DNA from: Bog-473 sp963828825
GTDB lineage: Bacteria; Actinomycetota; Acidimicrobiia; Acidimicrobiales; RAAP-2
Assembly (NCBI GenBank): GCA_963828825.1
Contig: CAWHGF010000002.1
Span: 682,001 to 746,000 of the forward strand
Direction: 5' to 3'
DNA: 64,000 nt
Positions 53,651 to 61,311 of this stretch are shown in pieces. Position 1 is the stretch's first letter; every line of letters starts with the position of its first letter. The position numbers and the translations under genes were made by a program. A model generated the notes under the pieces. That model searched no databases. It worked only from the letters and a program-made list of their open reading frames with translations, and was not told the origin of the DNA.

Positions 53651-54943
53651 TCAGGTGCGCTTCGCTGCACCTCGCAGCATGGTGTCGCGGACGTGCAAGA
53701 GAGCTGTGCGCTTGCCGTATGTGCGCAGGATGCCCTCTGGTACCCAGGTGAGGTCCACGATGGAACGGGCGGTGAGCTCGGTCAAGGGACCCTCGATCCT
53801 GAGCTCGCCGGCCCGAGCGCCGTCCCTCAACATCGCCTTCAGGCGCTGCAACAGGCTGGGAAACGACCATGCCATATCCGGCGTGTCCGGGGGTGATTGC
53901 CGCAGCCATGCCAGCTGGATCTTGAACTCGTCGGGGAACTGCTCCAGGACGTTGATCTGGAGCCACGCCACCGCGTCGAGCTTCTGGACACTGGTGGCCG
54001 TGGAGGTCAATGCGGCATCCCATCCGGCGACGACCTTCTCGGAGAAGGAGCGCATGATCGACACCAACAGGGCCTCCTTCGAGCCAATCTCGCGGTACAC
54101 GCTGCCGGTGCTCATCTGCGCTGCTGCGGCAATGTCCCGGACCGTGGTCACCTCATAGCCTCTGCGACCGAATTCAGTTCGGGCGACTGCTCGGATGAAC
54201 GTCGACCGGTCGGACTCTGTGACAGGGCTGTCGTCCCACGACCGCATGACCTTTTCGACGGCCTGCATCGCCTTCGATCCGTCGAGGTGACTGTACCGAG
54301 GAGCCCGCGTCGCCACGCCATGGAGGACCATGTGGCAGAGATGGTCGGCCACCCGGTCGACGGACCGGTAGTGGTGGTACAGGCCCAGTCCAACGTGCAG
54401 CATCGTCTGCGTAAGCCGGTGGGAGAGCATCCGTAGCTCGATGTCATCACGCAGGAACCCGGCGGCGTGCCCGGCCTCGAGGGTCTTGAGCATCGCCTTC
54501 TCGGTCGCCGTGGGCGCTCGCGCCACCAGTCGGACCAGCTCGTGGCCGGCGCTGACCGGAGGGTCGTAGAACGAAAACTGCACCGCCGCGCTGTGGCGCG
54601 CTGCGCACTGCGCGATCGCAATGCTGAAGGTCGCGATCCGGTCGGCAACATCGCCTGGAGCGCTCTCGCGGAGCTCCTTGAGAGCGATTTCCGCCTGGCG
54701 ATCGAGGTCAGTGTGATATCGCTTGACCAGCTCGACGACAATCGCTTCTTTGGATTCGAAGTGGTGATACAGGCTTCCCGGTTGGATGCCGCTCGCCTCA
54801 GCGATCTCCTGCAGCGTCGCGCGCAAACCGGACGAGGCGAAGACGCTCGAGGCGGTGTCGAGGATCTCATCGCGGCGCTGCGTATCCAGTGCGTCCATCG
54901 AGTCAGGATCGACCGCAGACGGGCCACGCTTGACCGCGCTCAC
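53651..54943 (-). CDS. Double TetR-family regulator (two fused TetR units)
   Basis: A 430-residue protein made of two TetR repressors in tandem. The first helix-turn-helix is at about residues 25-70 (TASSVFASSGLRATLQEIAEASGIQPGSLYHHFESKEA, read in parts), with its own ligand domain to about 225. The second helix-turn-helix is at about 245-290 (GYEVTTVRDIAAAAQMSTGSVYREIGSKEAL), followed by another ligand domain. TetR proteins act as dimers, so this single chain may be a built-in dimer with two different half-sites or ligands. GTG at 54943. It is the only regulator on the island and the best candidate to bind the GGAACAAAT-type sites. Confidence 0.9.
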   Translation of the reverse strand: MSAVKRGPSAVDPDSMDALDTQRRDEILDTASSVFASSGLRATLQEIAEASGIQPGSLYHHFESKEAIVVELVKRYHTDLDRQAEIALKELRESAPGDVADRIATFSIAIAQCAARHSAAVQFSFYDPPVSAGHELVRLVARAPTATEKAMLKTLEAGHAAGFLRDDIELRMLSHRLTQTMLHVGLGLYHHYRSVDRVADHLCHMVLHGVATRAPRYSHLDGSKAMQAVEKVMRSWDDSPVTESDRSTFIRAVARTEFGRRGYEVTTVRDIAAAAQMSTGSVYREIGSKEALLVSIMRSFSEKVVAGWDAALTSTATSVQKLDAVAWLQINVLEQFPDEFKIQLAWLRQSPPDTPDMAWSFPSLLQRLKAMLRDGARAGELRIEGPLTELTARSIVDLTWVPEGILRTYGKRTALLHVRDTMLRGAAKRT

Positions 54944-55103
54944 ATCACATCCCGCCTGGGGCTCTCCGTCCAGTACGCGACAGGAGAACGGTGCTCAAAT
55001 CCCCTCGGCATTGCGATCTCCCGACGTGTTCCTTCCCCGGTGGCCTCCCGTGAGCAGGTTACCGCGGGCATCCGCCCCGACATTCGTTCCGACCACCGCG
55101 CGG

Positions 55104-56255
55104 CTATCCGCTCCCGTCGACATTCTTCGGACTACAGCGCCCGTCAGGGTTGGTCACCACATCGGGCCGTCCCGATTGGTCGGACTCCCACCCGTCCCAG
55201 ATGCCGGCCATGTAGGGACCGGGTTGCCCGGCTTCGGCATAGAAGCCCTGGGGGTCGTAAACCTTGGCCTCAGGAAAAGGCCAGGGGCAGGCGACCGAGG
55301 TCGCGGCACCCGTCGCCCTGATCACGCCGAAGCTGGCGCCGTAGCAGAAGTACGCGACATCGAGAATTGCGAACATGACAGTGAAGGTGGCCAGCGCGGG
55401 CCGTGCCCGAAAAAGGCGGAAGGTGCGGATCCGCCGAGCCAACTTCTCGGCCTGGGTGCGGCCCGTGTCGTCTCGGTACAACAGGACACCGGCTGGAATC
55501 ATCACCCAGCACACGAAGGTCGACTCCCAGAGCAGTGGGAATTGGTACGGCTTACCGGCGAAGAGCGATCCGAAGGGGATGACCTGGGAGTAGATGTAGA
55601 GCTGCGTTCGAACGAGGATCGTCTCGAGGATGGCGTCATAGACGAATCCGATGACCAGGATCAGCAGCGCCAGACTGATAAGAGGATGCCGCCAGGCGAA
55701 CGAGTCCACCGGGCGGCGGGCTTGGATTCGCCGCAGTATCCAAATCGCGGGGAAGTAGGCCCCCAGATAAAAGGTGGCGTATCCCACTCCGATGAACGGT
55801 TCGACCGTGGGCGAGAGCGACACGAGCGGCCATGTCTCCGGGAAATGCGTGAGCTGGGGGTTGTAGACCGCGTACGGTGCCCAGTTCATGATGGGGTCCA
55901 TCCACACGATGGCGGTGGTGGCGATCACCATGAGCAGCACTGGGTGCTTCGGATAACGCTGCCACATCACGACGAAAATGACGACGAGCGCGATGACACC
56001 GAGAGCCGTACCCAGCTCGAGTGTGGGTACCCAGTCGTGATGGAAGAGTGGAGCCACCGGCCTCGGTGCTCCGTGCACGGCTGGGTTGGCGATCCGGGCC
56101 GCCACTGCGCCACGGCGGGCGTTGTACTGAATCGCGATGATGGCGACGTTGGCCAGGAGGACGAGGACAATTACCCAGGGCGACGGCCGTGATGCCCGGC
56201 GCGGGGGTGAGTCGGGCCGCGGGTCGCTTGCCGTTCTGGAGTCGATCTTGGTCAC
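55104..56255 (-). CDS. AveC-like (spirocyclase family) membrane protein
   Basis: A 383-residue integral membrane protein with about seven helices between residues 28 and 335. The segment TTAIVWMDPIMNWAPYAVYNP has the DP..N and YN pattern I associate with AveC-like proteins, and later helices carry YDAILETILVRTQLY and CYGASFGVIRA. AveC in avermectin biosynthesis is a spirocyclase/dehydratase, but most actinobacterial relatives are uncharacterised and sit near P450s. GTG at 56255 has GAAGAAGG 5 nt upstream. It would be transcribed from promoter B through the binding-protein remnant. Confidence 0.72.
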   Translation of the reverse strand: MTKIDSRTASDPRPDSPPRRASRPSPWVIVLVLLANVAIIAIQYNARRGAVAARIANPAVHGAPRPVAPLFHHDWVPTLELGTALGVIALVVIFVVMWQRYPKHPVLLMVIATTAIVWMDPIMNWAPYAVYNPQLTHFPETWPLVSLSPTVEPFIGVGYATFYLGAYFPAIWILRRIQARRPVDSFAWRHPLISLALLILVIGFVYDAILETILVRTQLYIYSQVIPFGSLFAGKPYQFPLLWESTFVCWVMIPAGVLLYRDDTGRTQAEKLARRIRTFRLFRARPALATFTVMFAILDVAYFCYGASFGVIRATGAATSVACPWPFPEAKVYDPQGFYAEAGQPGPYMAGIWDGWESDQSGRPDVVTNPDGRCSPKNVDGSG

Positions 56256-56268
56256 GATCGCCTTCTTC

Positions 56269-56418
56269 TCACCGAACCGGTCGATGAGATTGCGTGTGCG
56301 CCATCAGCGACGAGTCTCCTCGCAACGAGGTTGCCCGGTCTTCGGGATCGTCCTCGGGCACTAACCGGTCCATGAGGATGCCGAGCTTGACGGGCTCGGC
56401 CTGAGTCTCGTAGGACAA
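56269..56418 (-). pseudogene. Gutted remnant of a ligand-binding protein gene
   Basis: From TTG 56418 the frame reads LSYETQAEPVKLGILMDRLVPEDDPED, closely matching the start of the cytosolic binding protein at 47650 (MSYESQAEPIKLGYLFDF...DGYPEE). It then diverges and stops at 56269. In a second frame just before the AveC start, RNLIDRFGE matches the end of that protein (AHLVDRFGQL-stop). So both ends of the gene survive while some 330 codons are lost. An intact promoter (B) still precedes it. A 49-residue leader peptide might still be made ahead of AveC. Confidence 0.8.
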
Positions 56419-56450
56419 CTCGCCCCCCTTGACGACCCTTCTACAGGCGA

Positions 56451-56497
56451 ACCTGAGATTTGTTCCAGAACCTAGCGATGCCCTCCCCCCCTGTCAA
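56451..56497 (-). promoter_or_regulatory. Island promoter B with GGAACAAAT-type site
   Basis: On the minus strand a consensus TTGACA (56497-56492) and TAGGTT (56474-56469) are 17 bp apart, with GGAACAAATCTCAGGT (56466-56451) 2 bp past the -10. The first bases overlap the end region of the NorQ-like gene. It reads into the binding-protein remnant and on to the AveC-like gene. Confidence 0.75.
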
Positions 56498-56513
56498 GGA
56501 GCAGACGTCGCCA

Positions 56514-57312
56514 TCAGCCGGGAGGCGGCACAATGTAGGCGTCGATCATCTCGAACAGCCCCGCGGTGACCGAGGGCTCGTCTGTCAGGGGGCCCGCGAT
56601 GGCGGCTCGCGCCGCGTTCGCGAAGCCCGAGGCCAGCGCGCACGAGCCGCGCCGCGGCGATGAGGACGCGCGTCGATGCGACTTCGCGGAGTCCCGTCGT
56701 CTCGAGGCGGCGGATCGCCCCACCGAGCCTCACCAGCTGTGCTGCCGATTCCTCGTCGATGGCCGCTTCGTGCACCAGGATCTTCTCCTCCACATCGGCT
56801 GGTGGGAAGTCGAACTCGATGGCCACCATGCGTTGGCGCGTCGAGTCCTTCAAGTCCTTCAAAACACTCTGGTAGCCCGGGTTGTACGACACCACGAGGC
56901 AGAAGCCGGGCGCCGCGTCGAGCGTCACACCGAGCCGCTCCATAGGAAGCTGGCGTCGATAATCCGCCAGTGGGTGGAGTACCACCGTGGTGTCCTGTCG
57001 GGCCTCGACGATCTCGTCCAGGTAGCAGATGGCACCCTCCCGGACCGCTCGAGTGAGCGGCCCGTCGACCCAAACCGTATCTCCGCCACGCAGAAGGAAC
57101 CGCCCGACGAGGTCGGCGGTCGTCAGGTCGTCATGACAGGCCACGGTGATGAGCGGGCGACCAAGATCATGCGCCATGGCTTCGACGAATCGGGTCTTGC
57201 CGCACCCAGTCGGGCCTTTTAGCATGATCGAGAGCTGCTGTTGGAAGGCAGCCCGGAAGACCTGCGCTTCGTTTCCGACCGGAACATAAAACGGCGGTGC
57301 ATCGTGATTCAC
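56514..57312 (-). pseudogene. NorQ/CbbQ-type MoxR AAA+ ATPase, frameshifted near the end
   Basis: A MoxR-superfamily ATPase of about 265 residues. Walker A is KGPTGCGKTRFVEAMA near residues 32-47, Walker B ICYLDEIVEARQDTT, and SYNPGYQSVLKDLKDSTRQRM is the typical NorQ/CbbQ stretch. An extra base at about 56626-56634 shifts the frame; the C-terminus resumes GFANAARAAIAGPLTDEPSV and ends at TGA 56514. GTG at 57312 overlaps the VWA gene stop by 4 bp. Such ATPases with a VWA partner insert metal into, or activate, a target metalloenzyme. The target here is not obvious. Confidence 0.85.
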
Positions 57313-59051
57313 GCCCTACTCCTCTCCATCGACAAGAGCTGCGCGGATCGCGTGACTCGCTCGGATCGGCTCCGCTGGAACTCCGCCGTCCCGAGTGCGG
57401 CACGGAACAACGGGGCGATCACCCCAGCCATCTGGTCCGCCGTGCAAAGTGCTGCATAGGCCGCCGTACCGAAGACCCTCCGGAGAGCCTCGGCATCGGT
57501 GGTAGAGGCGATGCTCAGGAAGAGGCAACCGATGCCGCGATGTCGCGCCTCGGACAGAGCGCGTCGGGCATCGGCTTCGCCGTAGGCCCCTTCGTAGCCG
57601 TGGTCGTACGCGAACCCGTCGGAGAGGACCACGAGGAGACGCCGGCCTGTTCCCCCCTGCCTTTCCAGTGTCGACGCGCCGTGACGGATGGCGGCGCCAA
57701 GTCGAGTGAACCCTCCGGGGCGCAGTCCGCCCAGCCGCCCCTCGGTCAGAGTCGAGAGCCCGTCCTCGAATCTCTTCACCGGGAAGATGTGCACGGCGGA
57801 GCGCCCCTGGGAACGGAATCCGTAGAGGGCTACCCGATCCCCCACCTCGTACAGCGCCGCCGTAAGTTCGGTCGCAGCGGACAGCTGGTGGTCGTGGACG
57901 ATGCCGCCCGACCCGCTCAGCTGACCGGCGGAACCGGAGATGTCAAGCAGGACGAGCACGGAGAGGTCCCGCCGACTCCGTCGGCTCTCTATATAGACGG
58001 CGTCATCCGGGAACGAGCCGGCCCGGAACTCGACGGAGGACTCGACTGCGGCGTCGAGATCGAGATCCTCCCCTTGCGGTTGGCGACCGTGCCGCTCGAG
58101 CTCCGTCCCGAGATGGGCCAACGCGCGTCGTAGGGACCTCGTATTCCCTCGCGGAGTTCGGGACCACTCCCCCTTCTCAGGCTCTAGCTCAGCCACCGTG
58201 CACCACTGGGGCCGATACCTGCGGTGATGCACGTCCCACTCCGGGTAAACGAATCCTCGAACGGCGCCCAGAGATCCGTCGTCGGATGTGGCCATCTGGC
58301 CCGCTGTTGGCGTGCCCAGCCGCGAGCCCTTGCTGCTGCTCCGAGCGAATCGGGTCGGAGCGTCCGCCCCCGGGGCACCAGTCGTCGACGATCTGGCGTC
58401 ACCGAGGAGCCGCTTGAGGAGGTGGCCGATCGGACCGCCACCACCGACGGGACTCGAGAGAAACTCGACGACCGGGCCTTCTCCAACCTCGTCCTCGAGC
58501 TCGCGGAGCAGTGCCTGCCTCTCCCGAGGCGGGGCGTGGCTGCGTCCTAGTCCCTCAGTTCGATCGTCCCGAACCTGCGCGACCCGGCGGGGGTAGATCA
58601 CACCAAAGGCGGTCGGAGGCTCCGGAATCCCCTCGGACCCGAAGGCGAGGATCAATGACGACTGCGGAGAGTCTGTTCGCTGTGCCGTCGAGGGGTCCGT
58701 TGCGGGAAGCACGGTAGTCGGGAGCAGGTCCCAGAGGGCGATCAGAGCGCGATGTCCTTCCAGGCTCAGGTAACGGCGGGTTGCGGAGGGCTTCCGAGCC
58801 AACTTGTCGAGAACTCGAGGTTCCAGGCTCCCCGCACACAGGAGGGACGCCTGCACCGCGACACACTGCACCTGGGTCTGGTGAGGTGCTTCGGCGTCAA
58901 TGAACACGGTGTGGCCGTCGGTCCACGCCGGCATCCCCGGATCCCCGGCCGTGACCTCCAATGGGCGACCGGAAATCGCGGACGCCAGGAGCGTGAATCG
59001 GTCACTGGCGTCGACCTCAGCGTCCACTGTGTCCTCCGAAGCGCCGCTCAT
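57309..59051 (-). CDS. VWA-domain protein, NorD/CbbO-like
   Basis: A 580-residue cytosolic partner of the NorQ-like ATPase. The N-terminal half is poorly conserved with a possible disordered stretch at about 195-265 (LLGDARSSTTGAPGAD). The C-terminal VWA domain from about residue 355 has the MIDAS start LVLLDISGSAG and continues VVLSDGFAYDHGYEG for the later metal ligand. The domain order and VYPEWDVHHRRYRPQWC before VWA match the NorD/CbbO pattern. ATG at 59051; promoter D precedes it. Coupled by GTGA to the ATPase gene. A substrate-adaptor role for metalloenzyme activation is likely. Confidence 0.88.
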   Translation of the reverse strand: MSGASEDTVDAEVDASDRFTLLASAISGRPLEVTAGDPGMPAWTDGHTVFIDAEAPHQTQVQCVAVQASLLCAGSLEPRVLDKLARKPSATRRYLSLEGHRALIALWDLLPTTVLPATDPSTAQRTDSPQSSLILAFGSEGIPEPPTAFGVIYPRRVAQVRDDRTEGLGRSHAPPRERQALLRELEDEVGEGPVVEFLSSPVGGGGPIGHLLKRLLGDARSSTTGAPGADAPTRFARSSSKGSRLGTPTAGQMATSDDGSLGAVRGFVYPEWDVHHRRYRPQWCTVAELEPEKGEWSRTPRGNTRSLRRALAHLGTELERHGRQPQGEDLDLDAAVESSVEFRAGSFPDDAVYIESRRSRRDLSVLVLLDISGSAGQLSGSGGIVHDHQLSAATELTAALYEVGDRVALYGFRSQGRSAVHIFPVKRFEDGLSTLTEGRLGGLRPGGFTRLGAAIRHGASTLERQGGTGRRLLVVLSDGFAYDHGYEGAYGEADARRALSEARHRGIGCLFLSIASTTDAEALRRVFGTAAYAALCTADQMAGVIAPLFRAALGTAEFQRSRSERVTRSAQLLSMERSRA

Positions 59052-59129
59052 GTTCCCTCCCCCGAATAGGAGATGGATCCACGCCAGTCATCAGGATTGA
59101 CCCGTCGACAACACACGACGAGCGGAGTG

Positions 59130-59158
59130 AGCCTAGAAAGGAACAACTATTTGGTCAA
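59130..59158 (-). promoter_or_regulatory. Island promoter D with GGAACAA-type site in the spacer
   Basis: On the minus strand TTGACC (59158-59153) and TAGGCT (59135-59130) are 17 bp apart and read toward the VWA gene. The plus strand of the spacer reads GGAACAACTATTTGGTC (59140-59156), matching the island site at most positions but in the opposite orientation relative to the promoter. It is also in the divergent region for the lipoprotein hydrolase at 59238. Confidence 0.62.
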
Positions 59159-59237
59159 TCCTTTGGCAGGCTATGCCAGACTCGCTACCGACAGCCATGA
59201 GGGTTGGCTGTCGCGCACTTCCGACCAGGGGCAGACC

Positions 59238-60803
59238 ATGAAGTCAGACGAAACCGCCGGCAGATGTCAGCCTGGGAGGCACGGCCACTGGCGCATCGCC
59301 CGTGGTCTCGCGGCGGGCCTCTCTTTCGGCGTCGTTCTCGTGGCGTGCGGAGGTTCGTCGAGCTCCGCGTCGTCCACGTCCTCCGGCAGTTTGACATCGA
59401 CGAGCACCTCACACGCCCTCTCTGGCGTCACTGTCACTGGACCCTTTCCGGTCGGCTCTCATACGTTCAACAACACCCTCTACGGCACAAGTTTCAACCT
59501 GTCAAAGGTCGGTTATGAGAAGTCCCAGTTTTTCGTCTCTGGCACCGCCCACTCGTATACGCCGGCGCAGCCTCTGACGAGTGACGGCAAGTGGGCGGTC
59601 ACAACAGGTGTCAGTGCACCGTATAAGACGCGGATAGCTGTCTACCGTCCGATCAACCCGAAGAAGTTCAACGGGACGGTGGTGGTTGAGTGGCTCAATG
59701 TGAGCGGTGGAACAGATGACAGCCCTGACTGGACGCTCTCGCACAACGAACTGATTCGCGATGGCTTCGCCTGGGTGGGGATTTCGGCCCAACAAGTCGG
59801 TGTCAACTCGGCAAAAACCACCGAGTCGGCGGAGTACTCGTCGCTCTCGCACCCAGGCGACAGCTTCTCCTACGACATCTTCTCGCAGGCCGGCCAGGCG
59901 GTTCGCAGAGATTCATCGAGGATCTTGGGTGGTCTGCGGTTACACACACTCATCGCGGCGGGTGAGTCGCAGTCGGCCGGACGGCTCATGACGTACATCG
60001 ATGCGATACAGCCGATATCGCACGTCTACCAAGGTTTTCTGGTCCACAGCCAATTCGGTACTGGCGCTCCACTTTCCCAAGCGCCGCAGACCAACGACGC
60101 GGCACCGAACCCGACCACGATCCGCAGCGACATCGGTGTTCCGGTCCTCGAGTTCGAGACCGAGACCGACGTCGACAACAGCAATCTGACTGACCGGCTG
60201 CACTACGGGAACCCAAAGTGGTTCCGACTCTGGGAGGTCGCCGGCAGCTCGCACTACGACTACTACGGTCTCGCTATAGGTCCCAATGACACCGGCAATG
60301 GCGAGGGTGCAGTGAAGAACCTGGCTGCCATGCAAAACCCGACGCGCACCCCAGTGGGTGGGTTCAACTGCGCCGTTCCTATCAACACAGGGGGGACACA
60401 CTGGGCACTCGACGCCGCCGTCTACTGGCTTAACAAGTGGGTTGTCACGGGAACTCCGCCTCCCCGGGCGCCCCTCCTGGCAACGACCCACGTTTCGCCG
60501 GTCGTGTACAAACTTGACGCAAACGGAAACGTCATCGGAGGTGTACGAACTCCGCAGGTTGACGCACCGATCGCTGCGCTGGGAAGCCAAGGCAACAGCG
60601 GGGGCTTCTGCGTCCTCTTCGGCTCCACCGTGCCATACAGCGCAGCTCACCTCGCCAGCCTCTACAAGACCCACGGCCAGTTCGTTGCAGCCTGGGCTCG
60701 TGCAGTGAAGCGCGATCGTACCGATGGGTTCCTGCTCCCCGCCGATGCCACTGAGCTACTGCACTCGGCAGTTGTGTCGGACGTCGCACGGCACAGTGGT
60801 TGA
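59238..60803 (+). CDS. Lipoprotein alpha/beta hydrolase (PF20091-like)
   Basis: A 521-residue exported protein. ATG at 59238 leads a 45-residue stretch to GLSFGVVLVACGGSSSS, a lipobox (LVAC) with a Ser/Thr-rich linker. The enzyme part has YRPINPKKFNGTVVVEWLNVSGG, the nucleophile Ser in AAGESQSAGRL, and WEVAGSSHYDYYG with the likely catalytic His. These match the alpha/beta hydrolase domain family typified by large secreted esterases of actinobacteria and sphingomonads. It probably releases substrate for the pathway at the cell surface. An upstream in-frame start at 59073 lacks a signal and is not used. Confidence 0.83.
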   Translation: MKSDETAGRCQPGRHGHWRIARGLAAGLSFGVVLVACGGSSSSASSTSSGSLTSTSTSHALSGVTVTGPFPVGSHTFNNTLYGTSFNLSKVGYEKSQFFVSGTAHSYTPAQPLTSDGKWAVTTGVSAPYKTRIAVYRPINPKKFNGTVVVEWLNVSGGTDDSPDWTLSHNELIRDGFAWVGISAQQVGVNSAKTTESAEYSSLSHPGDSFSYDIFSQAGQAVRRDSSRILGGLRLHTLIAAGESQSAGRLMTYIDAIQPISHVYQGFLVHSQFGTGAPLSQAPQTNDAAPNPTTIRSDIGVPVLEFETETDVDNSNLTDRLHYGNPKWFRLWEVAGSSHYDYYGLAIGPNDTGNGEGAVKNLAAMQNPTRTPVGGFNCAVPINTGGTHWALDAAVYWLNKWVVTGTPPPRAPLLATTHVSPVVYKLDANGNVIGGVRTPQVDAPIAALGSQGNSGGFCVLFGSTVPYSAAHLASLYKTHGQFVAAWARAVKRDRTDGFLLPADATELLHSAVVSDVARHSG

Positions 60804-61142
60804 GTCGGCGGCCTCCGGTCTTTCTGCTGCACCCAGTCAGAATCGAGGGAGGTCAGAATATGCGGAGGCGTTGCCGGCGATTGCCAACCGAGCCGCGGAC
60901 TCCGCAGACGACCTGACGTACCACCCCTGATCTACCTAGGAATCCCTCCGGCTCCTTTCGGACGATCTGCTGTCCGACCCTCTTGAACCGGGGCCTCGCG
61001 CGACCAAAAAAGACACAAGGACACGAAAAGACACAGAACTGCGGTCAGTGGCGGTCATTACCGGCAACAGACGGATACCGTGTTTTCCCTGTTCGAAAGG
61101 TGTAAACGGCTCTGACCTCGGCATACACATTGCGCCCAGGTC
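60804..61142. other. Island right-end, no gene seen
   Basis: 339 bp without a convincing gene. GACAC motifs occur at 61012, 61020 and 61030 with A/G-A after each, echoing those on the left of the island. GAAAGGTGTAAACGG at about 61095-61109 recalls the TGTAAAC element at 43.2 kb. No integrase remnant was found in any frame. Confidence 0.5.
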
Positions 61143-61164
61143 GGTTCGAATCCCGCCACCTCCA
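61143..61164 (+). repeat. att-like repeat, right copy
   Basis: Exact copy of 46093-46114. There is no tRNA or tmRNA 5' acceptor partner (GGGGGTG or GGAGGTGG) in the preceding 100 bp, so this is a displaced ssrA 3' end and not an RNA gene. Unlike the left copy it is followed by AGGG and not by CCA, suggesting that it is the original chromosomal ssrA terminus. Confidence 0.88.
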
Positions 61165-61311
61165 AGGGCTCTCACGCGAGATCGTGAGGGTCGTTGGAGG
61201 TGCACAGACGCCTTCGTACTGTTCGAGGATCGCGTGCGCCCATTGGATGGCGTCGCTGACCCGGATGCCTAAGGGCTGCGGGCTCGCCTGAGTCGAAGAT
61301 TCCTCGCTTTG

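Larger units (their letters stand above)
46115..61164. mobile_element. Genomic island inserted at the ssrA 3' end (integrase not found)
   Basis: About 15 kb between two perfect 22-bp repeats. Inside, GC is visibly lower (33 of 60 bases at 59641-59700, compared with 52 of 60 at 13921-13980) and the genes form one oxidative-metabolism set with shared promoters. Short GACAC(A/G)A motifs recur on the island side of both repeats. No integrase, excisionase, transposase or conjugation gene is recognisable, so the element is either a non-autonomous or decayed island, or was mobilised by an integrase elsewhere. Confidence 0.8.

Noticed and set aside
59073..59237. Longer N-terminus for the lipoprotein hydrolase from ATG 59073
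   Set aside because: It would run through promoter D and put 55 non-hydrophobic residues before the signal sequence; ATG 59238 gives a normal lipoprotein.
61085..61170. Possible tRNA at the right att copy
   Set aside because: A T-arm and 3' acceptor strand are present, but no matching 5' acceptor, D-arm or anticodon stem can be drawn in the preceding 100 bp.
60936..61205. Integrase remnant at the island's right end
   Set aside because: The open frames there lack the R-H-R-Y residues and any integrase-like block.
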